From the NCBI RefSeq assembly GCF_004210375.1, contig NW_027467782.1, forward strand, positions 22,175,276 through 22,239,275: a stretch of DNA of 64,000 nucleotides, read 5' to 3'. The stretch's first letter is position 1, and each line of letters starts with the position of its first letter. Below, piece by piece: positions 1 to 11,457 of this stretch. A model generated the notes under the pieces. It ran no database searches and was not told where the DNA came from. It was given only the letters and a program-made list of their open reading frames with translations. Made by a program: the position numbers and the translations under genes. Source of the stretch: Tachypleus tridentatus. Taxonomy: Eukaryota; Arthropoda; Merostomata; Xiphosura; Limulidae.

Positions 1-504
1 CAACAATCGAACTACACGACAAATGACTAATAAACCATTACTTAATCAAACTTGCCATAACTATTGTTTACTTTAACGTTCACACAATGTAAATTAAATA
101 ACATTTTCAAATTAAACTTAAAACGACACAGTGGTATATATCTAACAAACTGGTACTTTTATAACGTGATCACAACTGAAAATAAGGAGCGTATTGTTTG
201 GTCGAGTTATAAGTGTAACTTTGCACCTACCAATATGCAGTTCAACACATTAACTGCGCGATCTAAAATAACTAGTACAACAGAAAGAAGGAATATATAT
301 CTTATTTCACTCAAATTATCTATGGATAATATTGCTGAAAAATGATTATAGGTACAGACACAGGTTATCCAAATGCGATACTTTTTAATTTAATTTGTAT
401 GTGTGTGTAGTCGTCAGAATTTAAAGAATGTCATAATTAATGCCCTTTTAACAGGGTCATCTAGTAGCTACACCATTGATGTAAATCAAAGAGAAAAAGA
501 CCCA
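1..504. other. No recognisable feature
   Basis: AT-rich sequence with only short open frames that lack codon bias, domains or splice context. I see no repeat family member here. Confidence 0.5.
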
Positions 505-985
505 CCACCGAGCTTGTGACATTAACCCAGTTTCACTGAATTAATTTATTACACCTATGCTTTCTACCATCTAACCAGTTTTCTACCTAGTGATACAATA
601 TATTTCCTCCAACACACACAGAAATAATTTGTACAAGAAAGACTTTCATGTGGTACCATGTTAAAGGTTTTATAAAAATCTTAAAATCTAAATTCACCAA
701 ATCCACACCCGTTTCCTCTTTCACATAAGCATTAACCTCTTCAAAGAGTGTCGTAAGATTTGTAAAGCAATATTTTTACCTAGTGGAACAATACTAACTA
801 TCGAATAACATTTTACACTTCGTAAATCATTTCCCATCAGACTTTCCAAAACGTTTCCCACAACTGACGTTAAGATTAATGAATGGGCTTATAATTACAG
901 TGACAATGTTTATTCTTTCTCTAGAAAAGAGGAGTTACATTAGGTGACTTTCAATCCTCTGGTTCCTGCCCACTATTCAAGGACT
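505..985 (-). pseudogene. CR1-like LINE reverse-transcriptase fragment, decayed
   Basis: Read on the minus strand, this stretch carries scattered reverse-transcriptase block residues of the CR1 type. A VTPLF-like block comes first, from about 930. It is followed by a DFYKTFNMVPHE block (the family pattern is DFxKAFDKVPH) near 640-670 and a NxLVxRK-like block near 560-580. Stops and frameshifts separate the blocks, so no protein is made. The same element type recurs at 38991-40240, 50640-51880 and 53860-55240. No 3' tail or target duplication is visible, so the borders are approximate. The assignment to CR1 rather than a neighbouring LINE clade rests on motif order only. Confidence 0.6.
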
Positions 986-1588
986 TTGAAGAAATGGAAG
1001 CCAAGAAACAATATAAATGCATTTACTTATTAACTTAAGAGTTCGTTTGATGATTTGTAAAGTCTTTTCCATCCTTTGAATCTCGATATTTACCCTTACA
1101 AATTTTTATCACAGTAAATAAACTACTAATTGACGTTGAGGTTACTATTTCTAACTATAGTTTTGTATTTACTGTGGGAATTTCTTGAAAATTGAAAGAA
1201 AGTAGAGTGAAAGAGAAATGCAAACAGAAACAAGCCAATGCTATAAGCTCGTGGTGGGCAGAGCTCTTTGTGTAACTTTGTGGTTAACTACAAACAAACA
1301 TATTATCAGGCCAATGAGAGATGTAGTAGTAGTCTGGATGCTTTTATTTTTTTTATCATTGCATTTTAAGAACAACGAGTGCTATCGTGAGAATAAGATT
1401 AAATGAGTGAATTGTAATTATTATCGATTTTATTTACGTCACTACCGAACCTGTGAGTCAGTGACCAATATTCATAGGTTCACTATAACACACATTTAAT
1501 ACGTGAAGTGCTACTTTACATTTTTTCAGTCTAAAGATAATTTGCGCTATCAAACATGGTGTATAAGAAGTGTCCCATCGTACTGATA
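986..1588. other. No recognisable feature
   Basis: AT-rich DNA between a LINE remnant and the mariner insertion. The short open frame at 1218-1406 has no recognisable domain. Confidence 0.45.
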
Positions 1589-1590
1589 TA

Positions 1591-2930
1591 CAGGGTGAGC
1601 CAAAAGTAGGTGGACAGCATTTGGAATAGGTTTATGTATCGGTTATATTAATGCAATTGTATATTATAACTATGTTGCAACTATATTATTTGTGTTATAT
1701 AATTACATTTGTTTTAATTTAATCTGTTTTTTTTTTTTTTAGATTGTTAATAGAACCCATAATGTCAAATACTTTAAATACAGATAAAATAATATGGGTG
1801 TTAAAAGAGTATTGGAAATCTCAAAATACTGAAACCGTAAGGAGAAAGTGGGTTGAAACATTTGATACTCCAGCTCCAAAAAGACAAACCATTTACCGTA
1901 TCCGTGACAAATTCGACGCCACTGGCTCAATCCTTAATGCTGCTAAAACTGTTCGACCCAAAACAGTCTGTACAGAGAATAATAAGCAACGTGTTGCCGA
2001 TGCATTTGTTCAAAGTCCAAAAAAATCCACCAGAAGAGCTTCTATGGAATTGAACATACCACAAACCTCTATTAGGCGAATTATAACGCAAATTGGGTTG
2101 AAACCCTATCGACCACAACTAATTCATGGCTTATTGGAGATGATCCAGACAGGCGACTGCAATTTAGTGAAATTATGCTGAACAAGATTGAAGAAAACCC
2201 AGGAATGTTAGATAACATTGTGTGGAGTGATGAAGCTTCTTTTAAATTATCCGGTCGTGTCAATAGACATAATCGTGTTTACTGGTATAGTGAGAACATG
2301 CATTTAACATTAGAACAACAGCTAAATCAGCCTGGTGTCAATATTTGGGGTGGTATTTCAAGTTCTGGTGTTTATGGACCATTTTTTTTGGACGGAACAA
2401 TTACAGGAGATAAGTATTTCGAAATTCTAAGGAATCAAGTTGTTCCCCAGTTACAGCAACAACCTAATTTACATGACTTTTATTTTCAACAAGATGGGGC
2501 CCCTCCACATTATTCCAAAGGAGTTCGTGAGTATCTTGATGAAACATTTCCATTGAAATGGATTGGTCGAAGAGGTCCAATCGATTGGCCGGCACGTTCA
2601 CCGGACTTGACCCCTATGGATTTTTTCTTTTGGGAGTACTCAAGGAAAAAGTTTATAGTCAAAACCAAGAAGTGTCGGTGATTTAAAAATTACATAAGAG
2701 ATGCATTTCAAGAAATTAATGCCCAGAGTGACTTGTGCAAAATGTTTGTCGAAGCGTAAGAGGTAGACTTCAAAGCTGTGTAAATCAAGAAGGAAATCAA
2801 TTTGAGCATTTGCGTTAATAAATAACATTTTATTTTCATTAATATAATTGTCTTATTACATATAGTTGTACGCATACGTGATCTCTAAATAAATGTTTTT
2901 TTACTGTCCACCTACTTTTGGCTCACCCTG
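1591..2930 (+). mobile_element. mariner-family transposon, full length with perfect termini
   Basis: A 1340-bp element bounded by TA dinucleotides at 1589-1590 and 2931-2932, the expected Tc1/mariner target duplication. The left terminus starts CAGGGTGAGCC and the right terminus is its exact inverse for 27 bases (1591-1617 and 2904-2930). It contains one transposase gene in the same orientation. Perfect termini together with a frameshifted gene suggest a fairly young copy that may have moved using transposase supplied in trans. Confidence 0.93.
1762..2817 (+). pseudogene. mariner transposase, DD41D type, frameshifted
   Basis: This is a cut-and-paste transposase remnant inside the mariner element. 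The N-terminal part (from ATG at 1762 to about 2135) has the paired helix-turn-helix layout, with a TIYRIRDKF helix and an RRASMELNIPQTSIRRI helix. The catalytic part (about 2135-2640) shows VWSDEASF with the first Asp, FQQDGAPPH with the second Asp, and RSPDLTPMDFFFW with the third Asp. Counting from the second to the third Asp leaves 41 residues between them, so the triad is DD41D, the spacing known from rosa/Bmmar6-like lineages. Frameshifts are seen near 2135 and at about 2630-2640, with at least one more near 2670-2760. The C-terminal remnant ends at the TAA at 2815-2817. A TTG-initiated extension upstream is possible, but the ATG fits the family better. All three catalytic residues are preserved. 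Confidence 0.9.
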
Positions 2931-3133
2931 TAGTTCTTTTTTCTATGCTGTCAATTAGTGCCTTTCTTCCATACTGGGGGCTGGAATACTAACCTTAGAC
3001 AGAACAAGCTTGCTTTAAATATGATTGTAATACAGGTTTGAAAATATAAATCAACTTTGAATCTCAGAACTTTACAAAAGATTATTATTACATCAACCAA
3101 ACAATTATCCGAAATATACTGATAGAAACAACT

Positions 3134-3891
3134 CGCTCACCCATTACTCATACAGTAGACTTCACTCAGTGACTCACATATTACTCATACAGTAGACTTC
3201 ACTCAGTAACTCACATATTACTTACACAGTAGACTTCACTCAGCAACTCACATATTACTCATTCAGTAGGCTTCACTCAGTAAATCACAAAAAATACTCA
3301 TACAGTAGACTTCACTCAGTAACTCACATATTACTTATATAGTAGATCTCACTCAGCAACTCACATATTACTCATACAGTAGACTTCACTCAACAACTCA
3401 CATATTACTCATACAGTAGACTTCACTCAGTAAATTACATATTACTCATACAGTAGACTTCACTCACAAAATTACTCATACAGTAGACTTCACTCGGTAA
3501 CTCACATATTACTCATACAGTAGATCTCACTCAGCAACTCACATATTACTCATACAGTAGACTTCACTCAACAACTCACATATTACTCATACCGTAGACT
3601 TCACTCAACAACTTACATGTTACTCATACAGTAGACTTCACTCAGTAAATCACATATTACTTATACAGTAGACTTCACTCAACAATTCACATATTACTCA
3701 TACAGTAGACTTCACTCAACAACTCACATATTACTCATACAGTAGACCTCACTCAGCAACACACATATTACTCATACAGTATACTTCACTCAGTAAATCA
3801 CATATTACTCATACAGTAGACTTCACTCAGTAAATCACATATTACTCATACAGTAGACTTCACTCAGGAACTCACATATCACTCATACAGT
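3134..3891. repeat. 37-bp tandem satellite, about 20 copies
   Basis: Units of about 37 bp built from CTCATACAGTAGACTTCACT followed by CAGTAACTCACATATTA, repeated head to tail. Copies differ mainly at the CAGTAA/CAACAA/CAGCAA variant position and by a few short deletions (for example near 3465). Confidence 0.95.
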
Positions 3892-4711
3892 TAAAATATT
3901 TTTATAGTCTAATACAAAGCTACATGATATGTCATTTCTACTTTGCCTAACGCAGATATCGAAACTTAGGTTTTTACATTATTAACCCGCAGACTTACCA
4001 TCGTCCCTCTTAGGGGGCGTTAAATAAAGAGCAGATACACTCGAAAATACGTTTTAAGGTTCCAAGGTAAGACCCTGGTATCATCACGTTATAATTTTAA
4101 TAAATAATAAAATAATAAAACGCTACTTACTTAACGCTGCATAATTTAGTGAAATATATTTGTATTGTTTAGTAATCAAGCTTAGAATTAGATCAAATGT
4201 TACAAATATTGAGATATATGATATATCAATATAAAGAATGTATTTTGACAACCATGTCAACATGATTTATTTGTCCTTACAGCTATTACCACTTGAGGGG
4301 GACCTGTTAGTAAATAATTTTCCTGTAAATATTATTATAAAGCAATCATGAGGAGTCCACATAAAATATAGTGTTACACACAAGTCAACATTAGCAGAAT
4401 AATAGACTGAAATATCTTTCAAATAGTTTTTTTACATCTTATAAAATTAGTTTACAGCCAAAATTCTGAAAACTTTCAATCATACGTTTATCGAAAATCA
4501 AGAAACTGTTTTTATGTAAACTCATACTTGGATACAGTTTGTAATAATTTTACATTATAATCTCTTTGATGGTTGATGTAAGGTGAGGAAATGAAATAAA
4601 TTAAAGCATGTCCTAGTCTCTGTAAGCTTAGATTTCCTCGTTAGGATGCAAAAATTGGACTGGCCTTTTGATTGTATAATATGATTGTAGTTATGAGTAA
4701 TGAATATTAAG
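3892..4711. other. No recognisable feature
   Basis: AT-rich unique-looking DNA. I saw no coding motif, SINE or terminal repeat. Confidence 0.45.
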
Positions 4712-4945
4712 TTAAACCTCAAAAATATGGCCGCAATATATGATTAGTAGACGAAAACTGAGTAGTTAACCCTCACAAATATCCAATTTTAGAGGAAGAG
4801 TGATTGATTAACCCTCACAGATATGGCCGCGGTATTCAATTTTAGGCAAAGGCTGATTGGTTAATCGTCACAGAAATGGCCGCGGTATCCGATTTTAAAC
4901 AAAGTCTGATTGGTTGATCGCCACAGAAATGGCCGTGATTTTTGG
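4712..4945. repeat. 53-bp tandem repeat, about four copies
   Basis: Each unit has TGATTGGTTAAT, then CACAGAAATGGCCGCGGTAT and an AT-rich end. The second copy carries a short internal deletion. The GGCCGCGG core is unusual in this AT-rich setting. Confidence 0.8.
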
Positions 4946-5288
4946 TTCTGATAAAGTTAATCTTGACAACTTGATCATTTGTTGAAATAGACTGCAAAAC
5001 ATCAGTTTTATCACGGAGACAGAGTGGAGTGCGTTTCATTATGCAGTGAAAACAATAAAAATGTAAATTTCGTAAACAAAATTTTCCGCTTTATTCTTTA
5101 AAAAGAAACTATTAGGTTAAGGTTTCTATAAGATGTGTAAAAACTTGGAGGAAGAACTGGAAAAGAAATCATCCAATTTAAAGAAATAAGCTATACGAAG
5201 CCTTTAACAGTGTAAAACAATGTGTAACAGTGAAAAAACAAAACAAGTTGCAACAGTGTAAAATAATTTTGGGCATCTTGGATATGTA
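4946..5288. other. No recognisable feature
   Basis: Flanking DNA of the Tc1 insertion. It has short AACAGTGTAAAA-like direct repeats near 5205-5265 and nothing else that I can identify. Confidence 0.4.
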
Positions 5289-6708
5289 AAGTCATGTGAA
5301 AAGTTAGAACATCCTACCCCCTAATAACTAGTGTTACCCCCTTTGGCTGAAATAACTGCAGTGAGACGCTTCTTGTAGCCATCTACCAGTCTCTGACATC
5401 GGTCTGAAGAAAGTTTGCCTCACTTCTCAATGCAGAATTCTGTCAGCTGTGAGATGTTTGAGGGGTTTCTTGCATGTACAGCCCGTTTCAAGTCACCCCA
5501 CAGCATCTCAATGGGATTAAGATCTGGAGTTTGACTCGGCTATTCCAAGGCTCTCCATTTCTTAGTTTTCAGCCAGTCGTTGGTGGACTTACTGGTATGT
5601 TTTGGGTCATTGTCGTGTTGCAGGGTCCAGTTCCGCTTCAGCTTTAATTTTCGTACAGATGGTCTCACATGATCCTCAAGCACCCTCTGATACACAGTAG
5701 AATTCATGGTGGATTCTATGATTGTGAGCTTTCCAGGTCCTGCTGCAGCAAAGCAGCCCCAAGCCATGATACTTCCACCTCCATGCTTCACAGTTGGTAT
5801 GAGGTACTTTTCCTGGAATGCTGTATTTAGTTTACGCCAAACATGTCCTCTGTTCTGGTGTCCAAATAATTCAATTTTGGACTCATCTGTCCAAAGAACA
5901 TTATTCCAGAAGTACTGGTCTTTGTTTACATTCTCTCTAGCAAACTTCAGTCCGGCCTTGATGTTTCTCTTAGAGAGCAAAGATTTCCTCCTTGCACACC
6001 TCCCATGCAAGTTAAACTTGTGCAATCTCTTTCTGATTGTAGAAGCATGCACTTTCACATCAACAGTAGCTAGAGCCTGCTGTAGGGCCCATGATAACTT
6101 GTTAGGGTGTTTGGAGACCTCTTTTAGCATTTTGCGGTCTGCTATCGGGGTGAACTTGCTTGGACGACCAGACCTGGGCATGTTGGCAGTTGTTTTAAAA
6201 GCCCTCCACTTGTTGACTATTTTCCGGAGAGTGGAATGGCTGATTTCAAAATATGTTGGGATTTTTTAAAATCCATTACCAGACTCATAAGCTTCTACAA
6301 TTTTCTTTCCGATGGCCTCAGACAGCTCTTTTGCTCTCAGCAAGGTGCTCACTCTCACTTCAAGAGTCAGGAGCACACCAAACTAAATGAGGCAAACCTC
6401 ATTTCAAATGATGAGTAACGATCTTCTAATCATGTGCACCTGGTGTGATACACCTGTATGTGAGTTGAGCCATTTTAAGTGGGAATAAATGTAGGGGTGT
6501 CCTAACTTTTTCCTCAGTTAGAATATGCATTTTTGTAGAATTACATTTACAGAAGATCTTGAAAAGTCTTTTCTTCAGTTTTAATTATTTAGTTATATTC
6601 CTATAATTTCTTAGTGTTGTTAAAATTGAGATTAAATATCTATATATTCAAAAATGTTGCAAAAATACACAGGCTTTCATAGGGTGTCCTAACTTTTTCA
6701 CATGACTG
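5289..6708 (-). mobile_element. Tc1-family transposon, complete, with inner terminal repeat
   Basis: A 1420-bp element flanked by TA at 5287-5288 and 6709-6710. The ends are inverted copies beginning roughly CAGTCATGTGAAAAAGTTAG, with a few mismatches at the left end. A second copy of the GTGTCCTAACTTTTTC block lies about 180 bp inside the right end (6496-6516), which resembles the IR/DR layout of some Tc1 elements. I did not find a matching inner copy on the left. The transposase gene is on the minus strand. Confidence 0.9.
5321..6340 (-). pseudogene. Tc1 transposase, full-length frame with three nonsense codons
   Basis: This is a DD34E transposase of about 339 codons, the usual Tc1 length, read without any frameshift. 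The frame begins at 6340, where the expected initiator appears as CTG (ATG lost), followed by RAKELSEAIGKKIVEAYESG. The DNA-binding region includes a second helix-turn-helix around ASTIRKRLHK. The first catalytic Asp is in VLWTDESK and the second in LQHDNDPKHTS. The catalytic Glu lies in TPDLNPIEMLW near 5500. In-frame stops occur at 6266-6268 (TAA), 5537-5539 (TAG, where Trp is expected) and 5420-5422 (TGA, where Trp is expected). The terminal stop is at 5321-5323. The sequence is strikingly like vertebrate and fish Tc1 transposases, so horizontal transfer is possible but untested. Its condition (nonsense codons, no indels) indicates a moderately recent insertion. Confidence 0.93.
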
Positions 6709-6737
6709 TATATACATACTGGTACTTTTTTGTTTTA

Positions 6738-6945
6738 AATTTCGCCCAAAGCTAGGCGAAAGCCACCTGCGCTAGCTTTCCCTAATTTAGCAAAGTAAGT
6801 CTAGAGGAAAGGGAGTTTAGTCATCACCACCTACCGCCAACTCTTGGGCCACTCTTTTACCAATGAATAGTGGGATTGATCGTCACATTATAACGCCCCC
6901 GCGGCTGAAGGGGCAAGCATATTTGATGTGACGGGGATTCACAGA
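6738..6945 (-). mobile_element. SINE-A copy, tRNA-like head missing
   Basis: A minus-strand copy of the main SINE family. It holds the GCGGTGGGTGGTGATGACTA-type body, the GGGGGCGTTATAATGTGACG block and the AGCTTTGGGCGAAATT tail. The 5' tRNA-derived head is truncated or too diverged to see. Confidence 0.85.
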
Positions 6946-7109
6946 TGCATGAAAATGAGTCTAGCCTAGTTTGACTTTTTTTTTAAAATGGGACCTCAAC
7001 CTACGTAACTAATATTTTATTTGGAGATAAGAAGTATAACTGTTTCACAATCAACTCCTGACAACACTTAAGTTTTATTTTAAAATAATCTGTAAAAGTG
7101 TTGGATGTT

Positions 7110-7172
7110 TGTACGGTTGGTATGGGTATTAAAACTTTACTTCCCATACACTGCGAGTTGTGGGCATGAAAA
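7110..7172 (+). mobile_element. PLE terminal fragment, family A, decayed
   Basis: Contains GGTTGGTATGGGTATTAAAA, also found at 39236-39260 and, inverted, at 62074-62095. Downstream is GAAAACAACGTTGTT, which resembles the 3' half of the hammerhead-like motif at those loci. The upstream hammerhead box cannot be recognised here. Confidence 0.5.
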
Positions 7173-7644
7173 CAACGTTGTTATGACACATCATTGCAGA
7201 GATTTATCATTTCTTTTAAACCGAATTAACAGCAAAATAATAACAATGGGTTATAGATTAGCAAAGGTTATCTGCTGCCATCTACCGGCAAATATGCAAA
7301 TTTCCCGTGTTCACAACTTCATTCAGCTGTCTGTCACGTCACCCTAAGGATGAAGGTCGTTGTTTACGACATTGGTAACTACATTGACCATTTTCGTGTT
7401 CATTGATTCGAATTCTCCTTGGTGTATTTAATAAATCCCCAAACTAATATTGCTATAATACCAATGTAATTCATTTTTTTACAAATAATAGTACGCTAAG
7501 GAACTTTATGATGCGTTTATGTTCAAATAAATTGTTAATGTTATTGATTATTAAATAAATATAATTGTTACTGTACTTCATTCTGAGTTCTGTGACTTCA
7601 GTATCAGTTTGTAATATTCTTAGAAGTGTTCCTACTTTTTAATA

Positions 7645-7904
7645 GGGCCCGGCATGGCCAGGTGGTGGAGACACTCGACTCGTAATTCGAGGGGAGCGGT
7701 TTCAAATCCCCTTCACACCAAACATACTCGCCCTTTCAGACATGGGGGCGTTATAATGTGACGGTTTATTCCACTATTCGTTGGTAAAAGAGTTGGTGGT
7801 GGGTGGTGATGACTAATTGACTTTCATTTAGTCTTACACTGCTAAATTAGGAACGGTTAGCGCAGATAGCTTTCATGTGGCTTTGCGCGAAATTAAAAAA
7901 AAAA
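7645..7904 (+). mobile_element. SINE-A copy with tRNA-like head
   Basis: Begins GGCCCGGCATGGCCAGGTGG, with tRNA-like A-box and B-box regions (GGTTTCAAATCCCC), followed by the family body and an A-rich end. Flanked by near-perfect direct repeats CTACTTTTTAAT (7632-7643) and CTACTTTTTGAT (7905-7916), which fits LINE-mediated retroposition. Confidence 0.93.
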
Positions 7905-8172
7905 CTACTTTTTGATTTATACCTCAAATTGATGTGATAGAAAAGTTTGTAGTCTGAAGAATAAAACCATACATGCGATAATACATATTTGCTATTAAAA
8001 ACTAACTTAGAATAAACCTGGATCTAGTTTTAAACTATTCGAGCTAAACGCTTCATAACTCGTGCATTCTATGAAACTTATTACTTCTTACGAAGGTTGG
8101 TAACATTATTCTGTCTTTCATTATTTTCTTCTCTTATAATAGCTTTTACACTCAGCGATATAATATTTACAA

Positions 8173-8251
8173 ATCAGGGGTTCGATTCCCCTTGGTGGAC
8201 TCAGCAGATAGCCCGATGTGGCTTTGCTATAAGGTAACACACACACAATAT
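8173..8251 (+). mobile_element. SINE-B fragment
   Basis: Holds the B-box-like GGGGTTCGATTCCCC and the tail CAGATAGCCCGATGTGGCTT. The 5' part of the head is absent or diverged. It ends in a CA-rich run. Confidence 0.8.
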
Positions 8252-8601
8252 TTACAAAAGAGCGAACAAGAAGTAAATATTATATTAAATGTAACATCAG
8301 AAAAATAAGGAAAAGATTAAAATATGATCGTGGAAACAAGAATCTGCATAATTTTATTCATATTTAAAACAACTATAGACGAAAATAAGTTAAGTATCTG
8401 GTTAATATTAAATCATAATTAGAAATTAATAAAAGTGCCTTAGGCATCGGTTCACTTTACTTACCGTGATGTTATGGTTTTGAAATAGTTCTCTTTCGCT
8501 GTTTTTTATATAGATGTGGTATAAATATTTAAATACGCCAGCTTATAACCCTATGAAATATGTTTCGTAGATAAATAGGTTAGCTAGCTCAACTTAGACA
8601 A

Positions 8602-8874
8602 GGACCCGGCATGGCCAGGTGGCTAAGGCACTCGACTCGTATTCCGAGGGTCGCAGGTTTGAGTCCCCATCACATCTAACATGCTCGCCCTTTTCAGCCG
8701 TGGGGGTGTTATATTGTGACGGTCAATCTCACTATTCGTTAGTAAAAGAGTAACCCAAGAGTTGGCAGTGGGTGGTAATGACTAGCTGCCTCCTTTCTAC
8801 TCTTACACTACTAAATTGGGAACGACTACCGATAGCCCTCGTGTAGCTTCGCGTGAACTTCAAAACAAACCAAA
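8602..8874 (+). mobile_element. SINE-A copy with tRNA-like head
   Basis: Complete in layout: GACCCGGCATGGCCAGGTGG head, GGTTTGAGTCCCC B-box, GTGGGGGTGTTATATTGTGA block, GGCAGTGGGTGGTAATGACT block, and AAAACAAACC tail. Confidence 0.93.
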
Positions 8875-10491
8875 CCTTACAAAGAAGTTAGTAAAATACT
8901 ATTTCTTTCAAGTAAAAATATCTGCTTCTGCATTAGTCTTAACATAAATGAAAGAAATACTCAGATTAGTAACGCTAATACAATAGCTATGTTACAAACA
9001 AAATATTTGCTACGATTAAAAGAGGCTTACGAGTTAGGAAGAGAAGAATACTTGATCAAATTGCTAATTACATTTTAACCTCATGCACTAAACGATCGAA
9101 TTAAAAAAAATTAAAGCAATGTTTCTCAAGGCTACCAATTTTCATACAATTCATGTTTTGCTTTGTATTCATTGTTGAGTACGTTATATTAAAATAGTTT
9201 TAAATATGCAAATCACCATTCATGCGAAAACTATAATCAATATAAAATTCCGGTGAAACGGTGTATAAAAAATTGTTTGGCGTTATGTTGTATTATTACA
9301 CGAAAAACAGGTCATTTCAGTTAGGGTACGTGACAATCTTTTAAGACTTAAAATGTTTATACAACCATATCATGTTCAGAATAAAGAATTTTATATTTTC
9401 AAAATGGATATATCCTTTGTTCTTAAGGATATTGTAAAATGAAAACAATATGGATCAGCTTAGGATACCAGATCCATCCAGAAAAAAGTCTACAACAAGC
9501 TGGGTAGCCATGATAAACAAAGTGCTGCATCTTGTTGTAGTAGAGGATCAAAGAACACTAAGGTCAGAGACTATTAAGAGCCCTCTGTGTGCCCTAGGTG
9601 ACAGTATGCAACATAATCAAACATAATCTTTGTCTGGAAATCTGACACAAGTTGCATGTGCAAATTTTGCTTCAACGATATATTAATCGTCGTGTACCTC
9701 AAAGCAGCTATAAAATGAAACATATATTTATATTCCATATGAAGACGTAGAGATCAAATCGTTGGATACAATGCATGTAGATTTCTATACGATCAGACTA
9801 TTTAAACAGACCCTAGAAAACCGTTGTTCTTACACACTGGTTGACTTATGGAAAGTTCTCACGGAGGAGTGACAGACTCATGACGGAACCTTTGCTATGG
9901 GAACTACGTCACAAATCTATTTTTTATGATGCATTGTGGTGAGATAACCCGACTGGATGTGAGTACATGGACTGTAACGGCTTGATAAGCTTCGAAAATC
10001 GATTTATTATAACATAGCAATAAAGACTGTCTTATCCACTAAATCAATCTAAATACCATCCAAGACATCATCTTAGCAGCCTTTCCAACAATCCATTGTC
10101 CTTTTGGAGGTAAGAAACTCAAGAATAAACAAAATACTTCAAACGGGATCTAACAAATGATACAAACAATGGCATTATAATATCTTTAGGCTTGTATGCA
10201 GTATTTCTGTACATACAAAATCATAGTTGTTCAGCCACTAGCGACAACACATTGCTAGATGTCTTTACAAACTGATCAACCAGATCCTTTTCTTTCATAC
10301 CACTGTTGAGACTATTCTATTCATAGTTATACTCATAATTCACATTATATTATCTCAAGACCATTTTTTCTTTTTAACACCTTTTTATCGAAATAGTCTT
10401 GGGCTCTTTAAACATTTCATCCGTCTTTATAACTTAATATGTAATTTTTATTCCTATCAAAATTTTATTTATGATAATGCCATTCGAAGAA
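8875..10491. other. No recognisable feature
   Basis: AT-rich sequence without sustained open frames. Around 9440-9980 base composition is more balanced, but stops occur in all frames and I recognised no family. Confidence 0.4.
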
Positions 10492-10503
10492 CACCATAAT
10501 TTT

Positions 10504-10624
10504 GTTTGTTTGTTTTTCTTATAGCAAAGCCACATCGGGCTACCTGGTCAGAACACCGAGGGGAATCGAACCCCTGATTTTAGCGTTGTACATCTGAAGA
10601 CATACCGCTGTAGTAGCGGGGGAC
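10504..10624 (-). mobile_element. SINE-B copy with perfect 12-bp target duplication
   Basis: Full-length copy on the minus strand. It has the GGTATGTCTTCAGATG head region, the GGGGTTCGATTCCCC B-box, the TAGCCCGATGTGGCTTTGCT tail and a final (CAAA)n. The direct repeats CACCATAATTTT at 10492-10503 and 10625-10636 are identical, so the insertion is precisely bounded and relatively young. Confidence 0.95.
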
Positions 10625-10636
10625 CACCATAATTTT

Positions 10637-11216
10637 AAAAAATAAATATTTATTTATACATTAATTACAACAAAAGTATATTTTTATGTAATTTTTGATA
10701 AATTAAAATCGTATTCAAGAACACTTCTCTGGTAAGTACAAATTTATATTTTTTCCTTTTTTTTGTTTAAAAATAATTTCAGTTCTGCTAGAAAGTAGCT
10801 AGCCAAAAATGCACGTGTCACATAAATAAAAACAAATGTGGATCACAAGCATGCGTTTGCACAAAATAATATTTCAGAATAGTATTACCTATGTTCTACA
10901 CATTAACGATCACAGAATTAATGTGTTCAACATATAAATATTTCACTCAAATGCTGTGATAACTTTGCTCAGTAATTCTTTCGTGCATTGTCTTTAAGTA
11001 AATGCTTCAACTGTGACAATCAGTAACATGTTTCAGTAACAATCTAAACAAACTAATCTGTAATAATCTAAATTCCAAAGTTTATCGCAAGCTGTGTAGA
11101 TTTGAAAGTATCAAATCAGAACCCAGCTAACGAATCGAATTCTCAATCCAGATTCACAATCGAATGAATCTCAAAGCTTCTCATGGTCCTACCTCATACA
11201 ATATTCTTTATTGTAG
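10637..11216. other. No recognisable feature
   Basis: AT-rich DNA with no coding or repeat signal that I can support. Confidence 0.4.
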
Positions 11217-11345
11217 CCCAAGAGTTGGCGGTGGGTGGTGATGACTAGCTGCCTTCCCTCTAGTCTTACACTGGTAAATTATGGACGGCTAGCACAGATA
11301 GCCCTCGAGTAGCTTTGTGCGAAATTCAAAAAAACAAACAGAACA
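11217..11345 (+). mobile_element. SINE-A 3' part, 5' truncated
   Basis: Starts within the AGAGTTGGCGGTGGGTGGTG body and runs through AGATAGCCCTCGAGTAGCTT to an A-rich end. The whole head is missing. Confidence 0.9.
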
Positions 11346-11398
11346 AAACTACACAGTGGGCTATCCGTGACCTGTCAACTGCGGATTTGTACTAGCTG

Positions 11399-11457
11399 AA
11401 GTAGCACAGATAGCCCTCGAGTAGCTTTGTACGAAATTCCAAAACAAACAAACAAAC
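11399..11457 (+). mobile_element. SINE-A tail fragment
   Basis: Repeats only the last part of the family, AGCACAGATAGCCCTCGAGT through GCGAAATT-like sequence to (CAAA)n. The intervening 11346-11398 resembles the tail of another SINE in inverted orientation (GTGGGCTATCCGTG). Confidence 0.8.

Noticed and set aside
3134..3891. Regularly spaced repeats resembling a CRISPR array
   Set aside because: The units are contiguous 37-bp satellites with no unique spacers, in a eukaryotic repeat context without cas genes.
5706..6269. 187-codon plus-strand open frame
   Set aside because: It is the antisense of the Tc1 transposase, which has clear motifs on the minus strand.
8602..8700. tRNA-like sequence at the start of SINE copies
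   Set aside because: The A- and B-box-like words belong to tRNA-derived SINE heads with SINE bodies attached; no complete cloverleaf gene was found.
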